A DNA stretch of 64,000 bases from Priestia koreensis (GTDB lineage Bacteria > Bacillota > Bacilli > Bacillales > Bacillaceae_H): positions 1-64,000 of the forward strand of contig NZ_LILC01000015.1 of assembly GCF_001274935.1 (NCBI RefSeq). The letters are read 5' to 3'. Under the pieces are notes generated by a model. The model worked only from the letters and a program-made list of their open reading frames with translations. It was not told where the DNA came from and searched no databases. Shown piece by piece: positions 30,751-40,080 of the stretch. The stretch's first letter is position 1. Each line of letters opens with the position of its first letter. Both the position numbers and the translations under genes were made by a program.

Positions 30751-32040
30751 ATGTCTTCAGTTGTTGTTGTTGGAACTCAATGGGGAGATGAAGGTAAAGG
30801 GAAAATCACTGATTTTCTATCTGAAAATGCAGAGGTGATTGCTCGTTATCAAGGTGGTAACAATGCAGGTCATACAATCAAATTTAATGGCGAAACGTAT
30901 AAATTGCATTTAATTCCTTCCGGGATTTTCTATAAAGATAAAATTTCTGTTATCGGAAACGGAATGGTCGTAGATCCAAAAGCGCTTGTAAAAGAATTAG
31001 GTGGTTTGCATGAGCGTGATGTTACAACAGATAATCTTCGAATCAGTAACCGTGCACACGTTATTCTTCCGTATCATTTAAAATTAGATGAAGTAGAAGA
31101 AGAGCGCAAAGGTGCCAACAAGATCGGAACAACAAAAAAAGGTATCGGTCCTGCATATATGGATAAAGCAGCACGTATGGGAATTCGTATTGCAGACTTA
31201 TTAGACCGTGAAGTGTTCAAAGAAAAATTAGAGCGTAATTTAGAAGAAAAGAACCGTCTTTTAGAAAAGTTCTATGAAGTAGAAGGCTTTAAAATTGAAG
31301 ACATTCTTGATGAGTACTATGAATACGGGCAACAAATTGCGAAGTATGTGTGCGATACGTCCGTTGTCTTAAACGATGCTCTTGATGAAGGAAAACGCGT
31401 TTTATTCGAAGGTGCACAGGGCGTTATGCTCGACATCGACCAAGGAACATATCCATTCGTTACATCTTCAAACCCTGTAGCAGGTGGCGTAACAATTGGT
31501 TCTGGTGTTGGTCCTACGAAAATTCACCATGTTGTGGGTGTGTCAAAAGCTTATACAACACGTGTTGGTGATGGTCCGTTCCCAACGGAATTAAACGATG
31601 AAATTGGTCATCAAATTCGTGAAGTAGGACGTGAGTATGGTACAACAACTGGTCGTCCACGCCGTGTAGGTTGGTTTGACAGTGTTGTGGTTCGTCATGC
31701 TCGTCGCGTGAGTGGAATTACAGATTTATCTCTAAACTCAATTGACGTATTAACAGGTATTGAAACGTTAAAAATCTGTGTTGCATATCGTTATAAAGGG
31801 GAAATCCTAGAAGAGTTCCCAGCTAGCTTAAAAGTATTAGCTCAATGTGAGCCAGTATACGAAGAGCTTCCAGGATGGACAGAAGACGTTACAGGTATGA
31901 AAACTCTTGATGAACTTCCTGATAATGCTCGCCATTATCTAGAGCGCGTATCTCAATTAACAGGTATTCCACTTTCTGTGTTCTCGGTAGGACCAGATCG
32001 TTCTCAAACAAACGTAATCCGTAACGTATACCGCGTATAA
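30751..32040 (+). CDS. purA: Adenylosuccinate synthetase
   Basis: PurA makes adenylosuccinate from IMP, aspartate and GTP, the first committed step to AMP. The 429 residues show [18 protein letters not shown] (about 8-25, P-loop), [10 protein letters not shown] (about 36-45), [16 protein letters not shown] and C-terminal [12 protein letters not shown] and [12 protein letters not shown] start behind GCGGAGGTG. Upstream PurBoxes predict PurR control. A long terminator follows. Confidence 0.98.
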   Translation: MSSVVVVGTQWGDEGKGKITDFLSENAEVIARYQGGNNAGHTIKFNGETYKLHLIPSGIFYKDKISVIGNGMVVDPKALVKELGGLHERDVTTDNLRISNRAHVILPYHLKLDEVEEERKGANKIGTTKKGIGPAYMDKAARMGIRIADLLDREVFKEKLERNLEEKNRLLEKFYEVEGFKIEDILDEYYEYGQQIAKYVCDTSVVLNDALDEGKRVLFEGAQGVMLDIDQGTYPFVTSSNPVAGGVTIGSGVGPTKIHHVVGVSKAYTTRVGDGPFPTELNDEIGHQIREVGREYGTTTGRPRRVGWFDSVVVRHARRVSGITDLSLNSIDVLTGIETLKICVAYRYKGEILEEFPASLKVLAQCEPVYEELPGWTEDVTGMKTLDELPDNARHYLERVSQLTGIPLSVFSVGPDRSQTNVIRNVYRV

Positions 32041-32071
32041 TTGTAGGGTAAAATGGATTTTGTATAATCAT

Positions 32072-32136
32072 AAAATGCTTAAAGCTGCGACTCGACATCA
32101 GGTACAAACACCATCAGTCAGCTTTAAGCATTTTTT
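32072..32136 (+). terminator. purA terminator
   Basis: AAAATGCTTAAAGCTG and CAGCTTTAAGCATTTT form a 16-bp stem with a loop of about 30 nt, ending in T residues. Confidence 0.85.
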
Positions 32137-32183
32137 ATGTTTTTTCAAAAAATTCTTTTTTTAAACATTTTTTGAAAAAACTA

Positions 32184-32212
32184 TTGCCCAATAAAAAAAT
32201 ATCTGCTATTAT
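32184..32212 (+). promoter_or_regulatory. tRNA cluster promoter
   Basis: TTGCCC (32184-32189) and TATTAT (32207-32212) are separated by 17 nt, about 25 nt before the first tRNA. Confidence 0.65.
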
Positions 32213-32236
32213 AAAAAACGTCGTTAAGATACATAT

Positions 32237-32309
32237 GAGCCATTAGCTCAGCTGGTAGAGCATCTGACTTTTAATCAGAGGGTCAGAGGTTCGAATCCTC
32301 TATGGCTCA
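32237..32309 (+). tRNA. tRNA-Lys (anticodon TTT)
   Basis: A 73-nt cloverleaf. Acceptor arms are GAGCCAT/ATGGCTC, the D-loop segment is AGCTCAGCTGGTAGAGC, the anticodon loop is CTTTTAA between TCTGA and TCAGA, and the T-arm is AGAGGTTCGAATCCTCT. The discriminator is A; CCA is not encoded. Confidence 0.97.
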
Positions 32310-32324
32310 CTTTTAAATTTAACT

Positions 32325-32399
32325 GGCCCGTTGGTCAAGCGGTTAAGACACCGCCCTTTCACGGCGGTAACACGGGTTCGAATCCCGTACGGGTCACCA
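32325..32399 (+). tRNA. tRNA-Glu (anticodon TTC)
   Basis: A 75-nt cloverleaf including an encoded CCA. Acceptor arms are GGCCCGT/ACGGGTC, the anticodon loop is CTTTCAC between CCGCC and GGCGG, and the T-arm is ACGGGTTCGAATCCCGT. Confidence 0.97.
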
Positions 32400-32428
32400 T
32401 GTTATTTTAATAGCTTAATGATGTTTAA

Positions 32429-32504
32429 GGTCCCGTGGTGTAGCGGTTAACATGCCTGCCTGTCACGCAGGAGATCGCCGGTTCGATCCCGGTCGGGACC
32501 GCCA
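32429..32504 (+). tRNA. tRNA-Asp (anticodon GTC)
   Basis: A 76-nt cloverleaf with encoded CCA and the Asp discriminator G. Acceptor arms are GGTCCCG/CGGGACC, the anticodon loop is CTGTCAC between CCTGC and GCAGG, and the T-loop is GTTCGATCC. Confidence 0.97.
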
Positions 32505-32574
32505 TTTATTTCTTTTATTGATTTAAAAGAAAGTTATGGTATAGTAAATAATAGACATAGTCACGCATAACTAT

Positions 32575-32647
32575 GGCTCGGTAGCTCAGTCGGTAGAGCA
32601 AAGGACTGAAAATCCTTGTGTCGGCGGTTCGATTCCGTCCCGAGCCA
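32575..32647 (+). tRNA. tRNA-Phe (anticodon GAA)
   Basis: A 73-nt cloverleaf. Acceptor arms are GGCTCGG/CCGAGCC, the D segment is AGCTCAGTCGGTAGAGC, the anticodon loop is CTGAAAA between AAGGA and TCCTT, and the T-loop is GTTCGATTC. CCA is not encoded. Confidence 0.97.
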
Positions 32648-32649
32648 TC

Positions 32650-32695
32650 CAAAAAAACTAGAGTTCGTTTTAGAACTCTAGTTTTTATTTTGCCT
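32650..32695 (+). terminator. tRNA cluster terminator
   Basis: AAACTAGAGTTC and GAACTCTAGTTT form a 12-bp stem around a 6-nt loop, followed by T-rich sequence directly after tRNA-Phe. Confidence 0.92.
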
Positions 32696-32809
32696 AAAGA
32701 CTGGAATTTACTTTGCTTAACGAGATAATTAATTGTACAATCCATAATAACCGCTAGCACGTTGGTAGAGGTTTTTCAGATTTACCTATATATGTTATAA
32801 AGTAGAATC

Positions 32810-32838
32810 ATGAACTTTCTTTTCTTTTCAAGTATAAT
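32810..32838 (+). promoter_or_regulatory. Candidate walR operon promoter
   Basis: A perfect TATAAT (32833-32838) lies about 55 bp before walR, with a weak -35 (ATGAAC, 32810-32815) at 17 nt. Confidence 0.5.
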
Positions 32839-32892
32839 AGATAGGATGAGTACCAAAAATTCTTCGTTTAAAAGATAAAGGAGAACGATAAC

Positions 32893-33600
32893 ATGGATAA
32901 ACGTATATTAGTGGTTGACGACGAAAAACCAATTGCTGATATTTTGAAGTTCAATTTACAAAAAGAAGGTTACGAAGTGTTTTGCGCATATGACGGCGTT
33001 GAAGCATTAGAGAAATTAGAAGAAATTCAACCAGAATTGGTGTTATTAGATATCATGCTTCCTCAGCGTGACGGAATGGAAGTTTGCCGTGAAATTCGTA
33101 AGAAATATGATATGCCAATTATTATGCTGACAGCTAAGGATTCTGAAATTGACAAAGTATTGGGGCTAGAGCTAGGTGCTGATGATTACGTAACGAAGCC
33201 TTTTAGCACACGTGAACTACTCGCGCGTGTCAAAGCGAATCTTCGTCGTCATCAACAGGTGGCAACAGCAGAAGATGAGAATGAAACAAATGAAATTACA
33301 ATCGGTTCATTGGTCATTCATCCTGATGCGTATATTGTTTCAAAGCGCGGCGATTTAATTGAGCTGACTCACCGTGAATTTGAATTGCTTCATTATTTGG
33401 CGAAGCATATCGGTCAAGTAATGACACGTGAGCATTTGCTGCAAACAGTATGGGGCTATGACTATTTTGGAGATGTTCGCACAGTAGATGTAACCGTACG
33501 ACGACTTCGTGAGAAAATAGAGGATAATCCTAGTCATCCTACGTGGATTGTAACAAGACGAGGAGTAGGTTATTACCTGCGAAATCCTGAACAGGAGTAG
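32893..33600 (+). CDS. walR: Essential response regulator WalR (YycF)
   Basis: WalR is the OmpR-family regulator of cell-wall hydrolase genes. In the 235-residue protein the receiver domain has DD at 9-10, phospho-acceptor Asp53 in [11 protein letters not shown], Thr in MLTAKDS and Lys in YVTKPFS. The C-terminal winged helix contains [14 protein letters not shown] and [13 protein letters not shown] start behind AAAGGAGAA. First gene of the walRKHIJ-htrC block; walK begins 5 nt after the stop. Confidence 0.98.
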   Translation: MDKRILVVDDEKPIADILKFNLQKEGYEVFCAYDGVEALEKLEEIQPELVLLDIMLPQRDGMEVCREIRKKYDMPIIMLTAKDSEIDKVLGLELGADDYVTKPFSTRELLARVKANLRRHQQVATAEDENETNEITIGSLVIHPDAYIVSKRGDLIELTHREFELLHYLAKHIGQVMTREHLLQTVWGYDYFGDVRTVDVTVRRLREKIEDNPSHPTWIVTRRGVGYYLRNPEQE

Positions 33601-33605
33601 AGCAA

Positions 33606-35423
33606 ATGAAGAAAGTACGCTTTTTTCAATCAATTCATTTTAAGTTCGTGTTAATTTATGTATTGCTTATTTTATTAGCCATGCAGATTATGAGCGTGTA
33701 TTTTGTACGCGAATTAGAAAAGGAGTTAATTAATAACTTCTCGACCTCTGTTAATGAGCGCGTCAACTTACTTTCATATAGTATTGACCAGGAAATGCAA
33801 AAGAAGCGAGACGAGAATTCTCCCCCGCTTGAGAGTGATATTAGCGATGTGCTAAAAGATTCTCTATCAAAAGATATTACGGAAATACGGGTAATTGATC
33901 CAAACCGCCGAATTTTAGGAAGTTCAAGTGATCACCCTGAATACGTAGTTGGAAAAAAAACAACGGATGTGTCCATTAAGAGGGCACTTCTGTATGGTGC
34001 TACAGAAGAACGAACAAGAGTAGCAAAAGGAATGCGTGTAAGGGAGTTTATTGCGCCTATAAAGTCACAGGATGAAATTGTAGGGGCAATATACCTTACG
34101 GCCAACATGGAGCCCGTATACGCTCAAATAAAAGAGGTTAATAGCATCTTCACAACAGGAACGATGATCGCCCTTGTGATTACGGCATTACTCGGTATTT
34201 TCCTGGCACAGACGATCACAAGACCTATGTCTGATATGCGCCGACAAGCCCTTGAAATGGCAAAAGGTAACTTCTCTCGGAAAGCTAAAGTATATGGCTA
34301 TGATGAAATTGGTCAGCTGGCTCTTACGTTTAACAACTTAACGAGAAAGCTTCAAGAAGCCCAGGCGACGACAGAAGGGGAGAGACGGAAGTTAAGCTCG
34401 GTGCTTGCCCATATGACAGACGGCGTAATTGCAACAGATCGAAAAGGCCGCGTCATTCTTATTAACGACCCTGCGAGTGAGATGTTAGATGTTTCCCGTG
34501 AAACGGTACTGTCTGAACCGATCATTTCGTTATTGAATCTCGAGGGAACGCATACGTTCGAAAGTCTCCTTGAAAATCAAGAATCGCTCATTTTGGATTT
34601 TAGTAACAAGGATAAATATTTTATTCTCCGTGCAACGATTTCCTCTATTCAAAAGGATACGGGCTTCGTAAACGGATTAATTATCGTACTACACGATATT
34701 ACTGAGCAGGAGAAAATTGACCAAGAACGCCGCGAATTCGTTGCGAACGTATCACATGAGCTGCGTACGCCACTTACAACAATGCGAAGTTACTTAGAAG
34801 CATTAGCTGAAGGTGCTTGGCAGGATCAAGATATTGCACCGAGATTTCTACAAGTAACACAAACAGAGACGGAACGAATGATTCGCCTCGTAAACGATCT
34901 TCTTCAGTTGTCAAAACTTGATAGCAAGGATTATCGCTTTAAGACGGATATCATCGATTTAGTGAAGTTATACAATTACACTATTGATCGATTTGAAATG
35001 GCGAAAGAACAGAAGATCAAGTTTATTCGCAAGCTTCCGAAGCAATCAATCTATGTATCAATTGATCAAGATAAAATTACACAGGTTCTAGATAACATTA
35101 TTTCCAACGCAATTAAGTACTCACCAGAAGGCGGTACGATTACGTTCTCATTGAAATTAAAAGATGAGACCGTTATTTTAAGCGTTCAAGATGAAGGTGT
35201 GGGAATTCCGAAGAAGAATATTTCGAAGATCTTTGATCGCTTTTACCGTGTGGATAAGGCTCGATCAAGACAGCTTGGCGGAACAGGACTTGGTCTTGCC
35301 ATCGCGAAGGAAATTGTACAAGCCCATGGTGGAAGAATCTGGGCGAAGAGTAAGGATGGGCAAGGAACCATTATATTCTTCACACTTCCTGTCGAAAGTG
35401 AGCGCGAAGACGAATGGGAATAA
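33606..35423 (+). CDS. walK: Sensor histidine kinase WalK (YycG)
   Basis: WalK senses the cell-wall state and phosphorylates WalR. The 605 residues contain TM1 (about 10-32), an extracytoplasmic Cache/PAS-like domain (about 35-180), TM2 (about 184-206), HAMP, a cytoplasmic PAS (about 262-365), the H box FVANVSHELRTPLTT (His about 384), then N (NIISNAIKYSPEGG), G1 (DEGVGIP), F and G2 (GGTGLGLAIAKEI) boxes. ATG start. The last 10 nt overlap walH. A degenerate parS-like sequence lies inside the gene at 34490. Confidence 0.98.
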   Translation: MKKVRFFQSIHFKFVLIYVLLILLAMQIMSVYFVRELEKELINNFSTSVNERVNLLSYSIDQEMQKKRDENSPPLESDISDVLKDSLSKDITEIRVIDPNRRILGSSSDHPEYVVGKKTTDVSIKRALLYGATEERTRVAKGMRVREFIAPIKSQDEIVGAIYLTANMEPVYAQIKEVNSIFTTGTMIALVITALLGIFLAQTITRPMSDMRRQALEMAKGNFSRKAKVYGYDEIGQLALTFNNLTRKLQEAQATTEGERRKLSSVLAHMTDGVIATDRKGRVILINDPASEMLDVSRETVLSEPIISLLNLEGTHTFESLLENQESLILDFSNKDKYFILRATISSIQKDTGFVNGLIIVLHDITEQEKIDQERREFVANVSHELRTPLTTMRSYLEALAEGAWQDQDIAPRFLQVTQTETERMIRLVNDLLQLSKLDSKDYRFKTDIIDLVKLYNYTIDRFEMAKEQKIKFIRKLPKQSIYVSIDQDKITQVLDNIISNAIKYSPEGGTITFSLKLKDETVILSVQDEGVGIPKKNISKIFDRFYRVDKARSRQLGGTGLGLAIAKEIVQAHGGRIWAKSKDGQGTIIFFTLPVESEREDEWE

Positions 35424-36787
35424 GATACGAAAAGCTTAAAACGTTCCTTTTGTTGTTTTTGGTAGTACTAAGCTTGGTCTTAACGTGGAATCTCTGGACG
35501 TACCAGCCTCATTACAAAATACTTGAAAAAAATAAATACTTACAAAATGAAACGTATGTAAGTCCAGTGAAAAGTGCATCAAAAAAAGAGTTGATCGATC
35601 ATATTAAGTTTTCACAAGTCGTTTATCATGGAAATGGTTCGGACTATGGTGCAACGATCGAAAAAAACATCGATAATTGGCTAAACGAAGTCAAAACATG
35701 GAAGTTTGCGAATGTCTATAACTATACGTCAAATGTTCCATCAAATGACTTCGACTCTTTTTTACATATGGATAACGCGATTGAATTGATTTATCCAGAT
35801 AATATCTCCATGAAAGCCTTCAAGGATATGTTTCAAGTCGAGGGTAAATCAGTTCCTGACTTTTATTTTAATCGTATTTTTCTTAAAGAAAAAAGAGGAC
35901 AGTCCGCTATTAATGCCTATTTTGTGGATACAAAGACACATCAAATCTTTGTTGCGATTGTCTCTAACTTTTTGCAACATGATTTTGACAAAAAGGCAGA
36001 GAAAATGCAAAGTCTGTACGCCCCTTATACGAAGTATAAAATTCGTGACGGAAAGTACATCTATCTTCCGAAGCAGTCCGTTACGCTTGATAGCCTGATG
36101 TATTATAGCAGTCCTCTAGATGTGGATAAGTTCAAAAACGTTTTATTCGGTAATCCAACGTACGTAAAGAAAGAAAAAGTATCGAACGAAGAATTTTACA
36201 CCGACGGGACAAGCGTTCTCGCGTTCGTCGGTAATCAAGACGTAATTGAATACGCCAACTGGGCGAATTTAGGGACATCTAACAGCGAGGCTATTGAAGT
36301 AACGAGCATTTTAAAACGGAGCTTCAACTTTGTTAATGATCATGGCGGTTGGACAGACGCCTATTATTTTTCAAAATGGAATCCGGATAAGCGCGAGGTT
36401 ATGTATCAGCTTCATGAGAATAATTATCCCGTCTTTTCAACGAGTGCGCCAACAACAACGGAGATCTACGAGAAGTGGGGGAAAGCAGAGGTTGCCAAAT
36501 ACCGCCGGCCTATTTATAAAATTTCCCGTACATCGTCAGGTAGTTTTCCCGTAAAACTCTCATCTGGCTTAGATATTATTAAGTCTGTGGAGAAGATTCC
36601 AAACCTAGATAGATCACAGCTGCAAGACATTGCGATTGGTTACGAACTGGTTCCTCAGCAACAGAATGACAGTTTAGGGGTGCGTCGCATTGCCCTGCAA
36701 CCGGCTTGGTTCTATTTATACAAAGGCAAATGGAACAAGGTTGAAAGTCTGAAGGAATCAGGAGGTGCATCGAATGGATTGGAATAA
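35414..36787 (+). CDS. walH: WalK regulator WalH (YycH)
   Basis: WalH is a membrane-anchored extracytoplasmic protein that acts with WalI on WalK activity. The 457 residues begin with a short cytoplasmic MGIRYEKLK and one membrane helix (about 8-27, LKTFLLLFLVVLSLVLTW), followed by a large extracellular region with the YycH layout and no catalytic motif. The ATG overlaps the end of walK by 10 nt and the 3' end overlaps walI by 14 nt, so expression is tightly coupled. Confidence 0.95.
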   Translation: MGIRYEKLKTFLLLFLVVLSLVLTWNLWTYQPHYKILEKNKYLQNETYVSPVKSASKKELIDHIKFSQVVYHGNGSDYGATIEKNIDNWLNEVKTWKFANVYNYTSNVPSNDFDSFLHMDNAIELIYPDNISMKAFKDMFQVEGKSVPDFYFNRIFLKEKRGQSAINAYFVDTKTHQIFVAIVSNFLQHDFDKKAEKMQSLYAPYTKYKIRDGKYIYLPKQSVTLDSLMYYSSPLDVDKFKNVLFGNPTYVKKEKVSNEEFYTDGTSVLAFVGNQDVIEYANWANLGTSNSEAIEVTSILKRSFNFVNDHGGWTDAYYFSKWNPDKREVMYQLHENNYPVFSTSAPTTTEIYEKWGKAEVAKYRRPIYKISRTSSGSFPVKLSSGLDIIKSVEKIPNLDRSQLQDIAIGYELVPQQQNDSLGVRRIALQPAWFYLYKGKWNKVESLKESGGASNGLE

Positions 36788-37568
36788 AACGAAAAATACA
36801 TTCATTATTACTTTCCTGATTCTCAATCTTTTTCTTGGCTTTCAGCTTTATCAAAAAAAGGAACGTAGTCAGCTTGATCCAATTACGGAAGCAAGTATTG
36901 AGGAGCTGTTAGCGGATGATCACATTACATATGGAGATCTTCCGACACCACCTTCTAAGGAAAGCTACGTAGGAGTGACCAATTATAATTTTACGAACAC
37001 CAAACTAGATGGTCTTAAGGATCAAAAGATCATGTTGCTAGATGCGACACATCTTCAAGGGACGTTCAATAAGTCGATTCCAATTTCCGGATCAAATGCA
37101 ACGTTTCGCTTTAATCAATTTTTAAAAGATTACATTTATAAGGGCTCTTCCTATATTCGATGGAATGTGGATAAAGATTTAAAACAGATTATTTGCTATC
37201 AAAAAATCGGTGATGCCACGATTTATAACAATGAAGGTGGGAAGCTCATTATTCACCTTAATGATAAGAATGAAATGACAGGTTATGAGCAAACTTTATT
37301 AGATGTAAAGGATAAGATCGAGGTTGATAAGGATATCCTGCAGCCGATTAAGGTGCTTGAAAACCTGTACTTAAATAAAGAAATTGAACCTGACAGCAAC
37401 ATAACCACTGTTAAATTAGGATACTACAATTTCTCCCCAGTGATCGCAAATTCTGATGAGGCGCAAATGCAAATTTTAATTCCGGCTTGGCACATCGTTG
37501 TGAACAAGAAGGACCAATATTTCATGAACGCTTTTGAAGGAGACATTGTAAAAGGAAAGACTAATTAA
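36774..37568 (+). CDS. walI: WalK regulator WalI (YycI)
   Basis: WalI is the partner of WalH, again a single-pass protein. The 264-residue product starts [18 protein letters not shown], with the membrane helix at about 8-27, and ends in a YycI-fold extracellular domain. The ATG at 36774 is preferred, 6 nt after AGGAGGTG. A GTG at 36765 would lie inside that site, and the MDWNKTK start matches the family. It is followed 17 bp later by walJ. Confidence 0.95.
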   Translation: MDWNKTKNTFIITFLILNLFLGFQLYQKKERSQLDPITEASIEELLADDHITYGDLPTPPSKESYVGVTNYNFTNTKLDGLKDQKIMLLDATHLQGTFNKSIPISGSNATFRFNQFLKDYIYKGSSYIRWNVDKDLKQIICYQKIGDATIYNNEGGKLIIHLNDKNEMTGYEQTLLDVKDKIEVDKDILQPIKVLENLYLNKEIEPDSNITTVKLGYYNFSPVIANSDEAQMQILIPAWHIVVNKKDQYFMNAFEGDIVKGKTN

Positions 37569-37585
37569 TTATTGGAGTGAGTAAC

Positions 37586-38380
37586 ATGAGCTTGCACTTT
37601 AGTGTGCTCGCAAGCGGAAGCACGGGTAACGCAACATTTGTCGGAAATGAGAAGGGCTCGATTCTTGTCGATGCTGGACTAAGCGGTAAAGGCATGGAAG
37701 GCTTGTTCCAACAAATTGATCGCAACATCAAAGATCTCTCAGGGATTTTAGTTACGCACGAGCATAGTGATCATATTAAGGGATTAGGTGTGTTAGCACG
37801 CAAATATGATTTACCGATTTATGCGAACGAGAAAACGTGGCAGGCGATGGAAGGACTAATTGGTACGGTTCATCCGGATCAAAAGTTCGTTTTTAATGTT
37901 GGAGAGGCAAAATCATTCAACGGTTTGGACGTAGAGTCCTTCGGTGTCTCTCATGATGCAGCAGAGCCAATGTTTTTTTCCTTTCATCAAGATGGTAAAA
38001 AACTTACGTTAATCACAGATACCGGTTATGTGAGTGACCGCATGAAAGGCGTTATTAAAGATAGCGATATGTTCATTTTTGAAAGCAATCATGACGTTGA
38101 GATGCTTCGAATGGGAAGGTACCCGTGGAGCATCAAGCGTCGTATCTTAAGCGATGTGGGACACGTATCAAATGAAGATGCGGCACTTGCTTTAGCGGAC
38201 GTTATTGGTGACCAGACAAAGCGCATTTATTTGGCTCATCTTAGTCAGGATAATAACATGAAGGATCTAGCCCGCATGTCAGTGGAACAAGTCCTAACAG
38301 AAAGAGGATTCGAAATCGGTGAGCAAATTGAGCTGTATGATACAGACCCGAAAAATGCTTCGCCGCTCGTTTACATCTAG
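37586..38380 (+). CDS. walJ: Metallo-beta-lactamase-fold exonuclease WalJ (YycJ)
   Basis: WalJ/YycJ is a cytoplasmic MBL-fold protein of the Wal operon. Family members have 5'-exonuclease activity and have been linked to DNA repair. The 264 residues include [11 protein letters not shown], the metal-binding HEHSDH (about 58-63), [18 protein letters not shown] and NHDVEML. Start at the ATG giving [11 protein letters not shown], with TTGGAGTGAG upstream. An earlier GTG at 37577 overlaps that site. Confidence 0.95.
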   Translation: MSLHFSVLASGSTGNATFVGNEKGSILVDAGLSGKGMEGLFQQIDRNIKDLSGILVTHEHSDHIKGLGVLARKYDLPIYANEKTWQAMEGLIGTVHPDQKFVFNVGEAKSFNGLDVESFGVSHDAAEPMFFSFHQDGKKLTLITDTGYVSDRMKGVIKDSDMFIFESNHDVEMLRMGRYPWSIKRRILSDVGHVSNEDAALALADVIGDQTKRIYLAHLSQDNNMKDLARMSVEQVLTERGFEIGEQIELYDTDPKNASPLVYI

Positions 38381-38438
38381 CAGATAAAAAATTTGGACGT
38401 TCATTGTGCTAAAAATTAGAATTTTAAAGTGAATTGGG

Positions 38439-38454
38439 TATAATAGTCTATAAT
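38439..38454 (+). promoter_or_regulatory. Possible htrC promoter (tandem -10 elements)
   Basis: Two TATAAT hexamers (38439-38444, 38449-38454) lie 10 bp apart, 60-70 bp upstream of htrC. No convincing -35 is seen for either, so this may be an activated promoter or chance. Confidence 0.35.
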
Positions 38455-38511
38455 AGAGGGCTCAGCTTATTACATGATCTTATAATACAACGCAGTATAG
38501 GGAAAGGATGG

Positions 38512-39729
38512 ATGAGACGAGTGGGCTATTATGACGACGAATACCAAGAGCAAAGACGACCACGTAGAAAAAGAGGGGCCTTTTTCTCAGGTTTGATCGG
38601 CGCAATTATCGGTGCATTAATTATTTTATTGGTGTATCCAGCACTAGTAGATCGGGGAATTTTACCTTCTACTTCTTCAGAAAATGATCTTCAACAAAGC
38701 GATAATACAGTAGCAGGCGTTCAAAAGACGGTTTCTGTGAACGTCACGAGTGATATCACAAAGGCCGTGTCGAAGGTCGATAATGCAGTTGTCGGCGTAG
38801 TAAATATACAGAAATCAAGCAGCTTCTGGGATAGTGGGAAATCTTCTGAAGCGGGTACGGGATCTGGTGTTATTTATAAAAAGTCTGGTAATAAAGCATT
38901 TATTGCGACCAATAACCACGTAGTAGAAGGTGCAAGCGAAATCGAGGTAAGCATGAGCGACGGTACTCGCGTAAAAGCACGTTTGCTAGGAACAGATGAA
39001 CTGACTGATTTAGCAGTATTAGAAATTGATGCCAAACATGTGAAACAGGTAGCGACGTTTGGCAACTCTGATTCACTAAAGCGCGGTGAACCAGTCGTAG
39101 CGATTGGGAACCCATTAGGTCTTGAATTTGCTGGATCTGTCACACAAGGTGTTGTATCTGGTACAAACCGCGCTATCCCGCAAGATTTGAACGGTGACGG
39201 GGTAGCGGATTGGCAGTCAGAGGTTATTCAAACGGATGCAGCCATCAACCCTGGTAACAGCGGTGGAGCACTTGTGAACATTGAAGGTGATGTGGTAGGA
39301 ATTAACTCGATGAAAATTGCTCAGGAGGAAGTTGAGGGAATTGGTCTCGCCATTCCAGCGAATTCCGTTCGACCAGTGATTAATGACTTAGAACGATTTG
39401 GGGAAGTACGTCGCCCGTATATGGGAATTTCCTCTCGTTCATTGGATGAAATCTCAAGTTATCACCTAAGTGAAACATTGAAATTGCCGAAAGACGTGGT
39501 CAAGGGTGTAGCAGTCATCGATGTCGAACCTTCTTCACCAGCTGCAAAAGCAGGTTTGAAACAATATGATGTCATTGTTGAGCTAGACGGCAAACCAATT
39601 TCGAACATTATTGATTTACGAAAAGTCCTGTATAATCAAAAAGAAGTTGGAGATAAACTCAAAGTGACGTATTATCGTGATGGTAAAAAACAAACCACCA
39701 CAATGAAGTTAATCAAAGAGTCACTATAA
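38512..39729 (+). CDS. htrC: HtrA-family serine protease (HtrC/YyxA type)
   Basis: A membrane-anchored DegP/HtrA protease for quality control outside the cytoplasm. From the ATG at 38512 the protein is 405 residues: a charged cytoplasmic N-terminus, one membrane helix (about 25-45, FFSGLIGAIIGALIILLVYP), a trypsin-like domain with His in TNNHVV (about 136), Asp in LTDLAVL (about 165) and Ser in NPGNSGGAL (about 248), then a PDZ domain (about 305-395). The start is uncertain: a GTG at 38521 is also possible. It is the last gene of the wal block. Confidence 0.93.
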   Translation: MRRVGYYDDEYQEQRRPRRKRGAFFSGLIGAIIGALIILLVYPALVDRGILPSTSSENDLQQSDNTVAGVQKTVSVNVTSDITKAVSKVDNAVVGVVNIQKSSSFWDSGKSSEAGTGSGVIYKKSGNKAFIATNNHVVEGASEIEVSMSDGTRVKARLLGTDELTDLAVLEIDAKHVKQVATFGNSDSLKRGEPVVAIGNPLGLEFAGSVTQGVVSGTNRAIPQDLNGDGVADWQSEVIQTDAAINPGNSGGALVNIEGDVVGINSMKIAQEEVEGIGLAIPANSVRPVINDLERFGEVRRPYMGISSRSLDEISSYHLSETLKLPKDVVKGVAVIDVEPSSPAAKAGLKQYDVIVELDGKPISNIIDLRKVLYNQKEVGDKLKVTYYRDGKKQTTTMKLIKESL

Positions 39730-39746
39730 GTTAGAATGTAAAAATG

Positions 39747-39790
39747 AAGAACCGTTCTTCAGCATATTGGCTGAACGGTTCTTTCTTTCT
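39747..39790 (+). terminator. htrC terminator
   Basis: AAGAACCGTTC and GAACGGTTCTT pair, with an inner TTCAGC/GCTGAA extension, followed by a T-rich tail. Confidence 0.92.
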
Positions 39791-39808
39791 GGATAAGGCT
39801 AAAAGTAC

Positions 39809-40045
39809 TGTGGATAAGTGAGGTGAAAAAAGTGAAAATTTTATGCTGCGAAGAACACGTAGAACTAGCGTTAGATGTAATGGTTGATGAAAGCGAAACG
39901 TTCCCGACCCTAGAGAAAACAGGAGAAGATGAGATATCCACATGTGAATATTGCGACAATAAATCTGTATATATTGTAGGGAACTAACATTCGAACACAA
40001 GATGTGGATATGTTCTGTGGATATGTGGATAAAGACTGTGGATAA
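39809..40045. promoter_or_regulatory. DnaA-box cluster upstream of rlmH
   Basis: Perfect TGTGGATAA boxes lie at 39809-39817, 40024-40032 and 40037-40045. One-mismatch TGTGGATAT boxes are at 40003-40011 and 40016-40024, and a back-to-back ATATCCACA/TGTGAATAT pair is at 39934-39951. Four same-strand boxes fall within 43 bp. In B. subtilis a DnaA-box cluster is known at the same gene (yydA = rlmH), where such clusters titrate DnaA. Confidence 0.75.
39832..39987 (+). CDS. CxxH/CxxC protein (51 aa, TIGR04129-like)
   Basis: A 51-residue protein starting at GTG, 8-9 nt after GAGGTG. It has an N-terminal CEEH (residues 6-9, preceded by another Cys) and a C-terminal CEYC (38-41), spaced as in the small putative metal-binding CxxH/CxxC proteins found beside rlmH and htrA in Bacillaceae. 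The rest is acidic. The function is unknown. DnaA-box-like sequences flank it and occur inside its 3' half. Confidence 0.8.
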   Translation: MKILCCEEHVELALDVMVDESETFPTLEKTGEDEISTCEYCDNKSVYIVGN

Positions 40046-40080
40046 CGTGTTTGTAAATCAATTTTTAAAGGGTGTGGATT

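Noticed and set aside
32515..32760. 81-codon minus-strand frame over tRNA-Phe and its terminator
   Set aside because: It runs antisense through a certain tRNA and a terminator, so it is not a gene.
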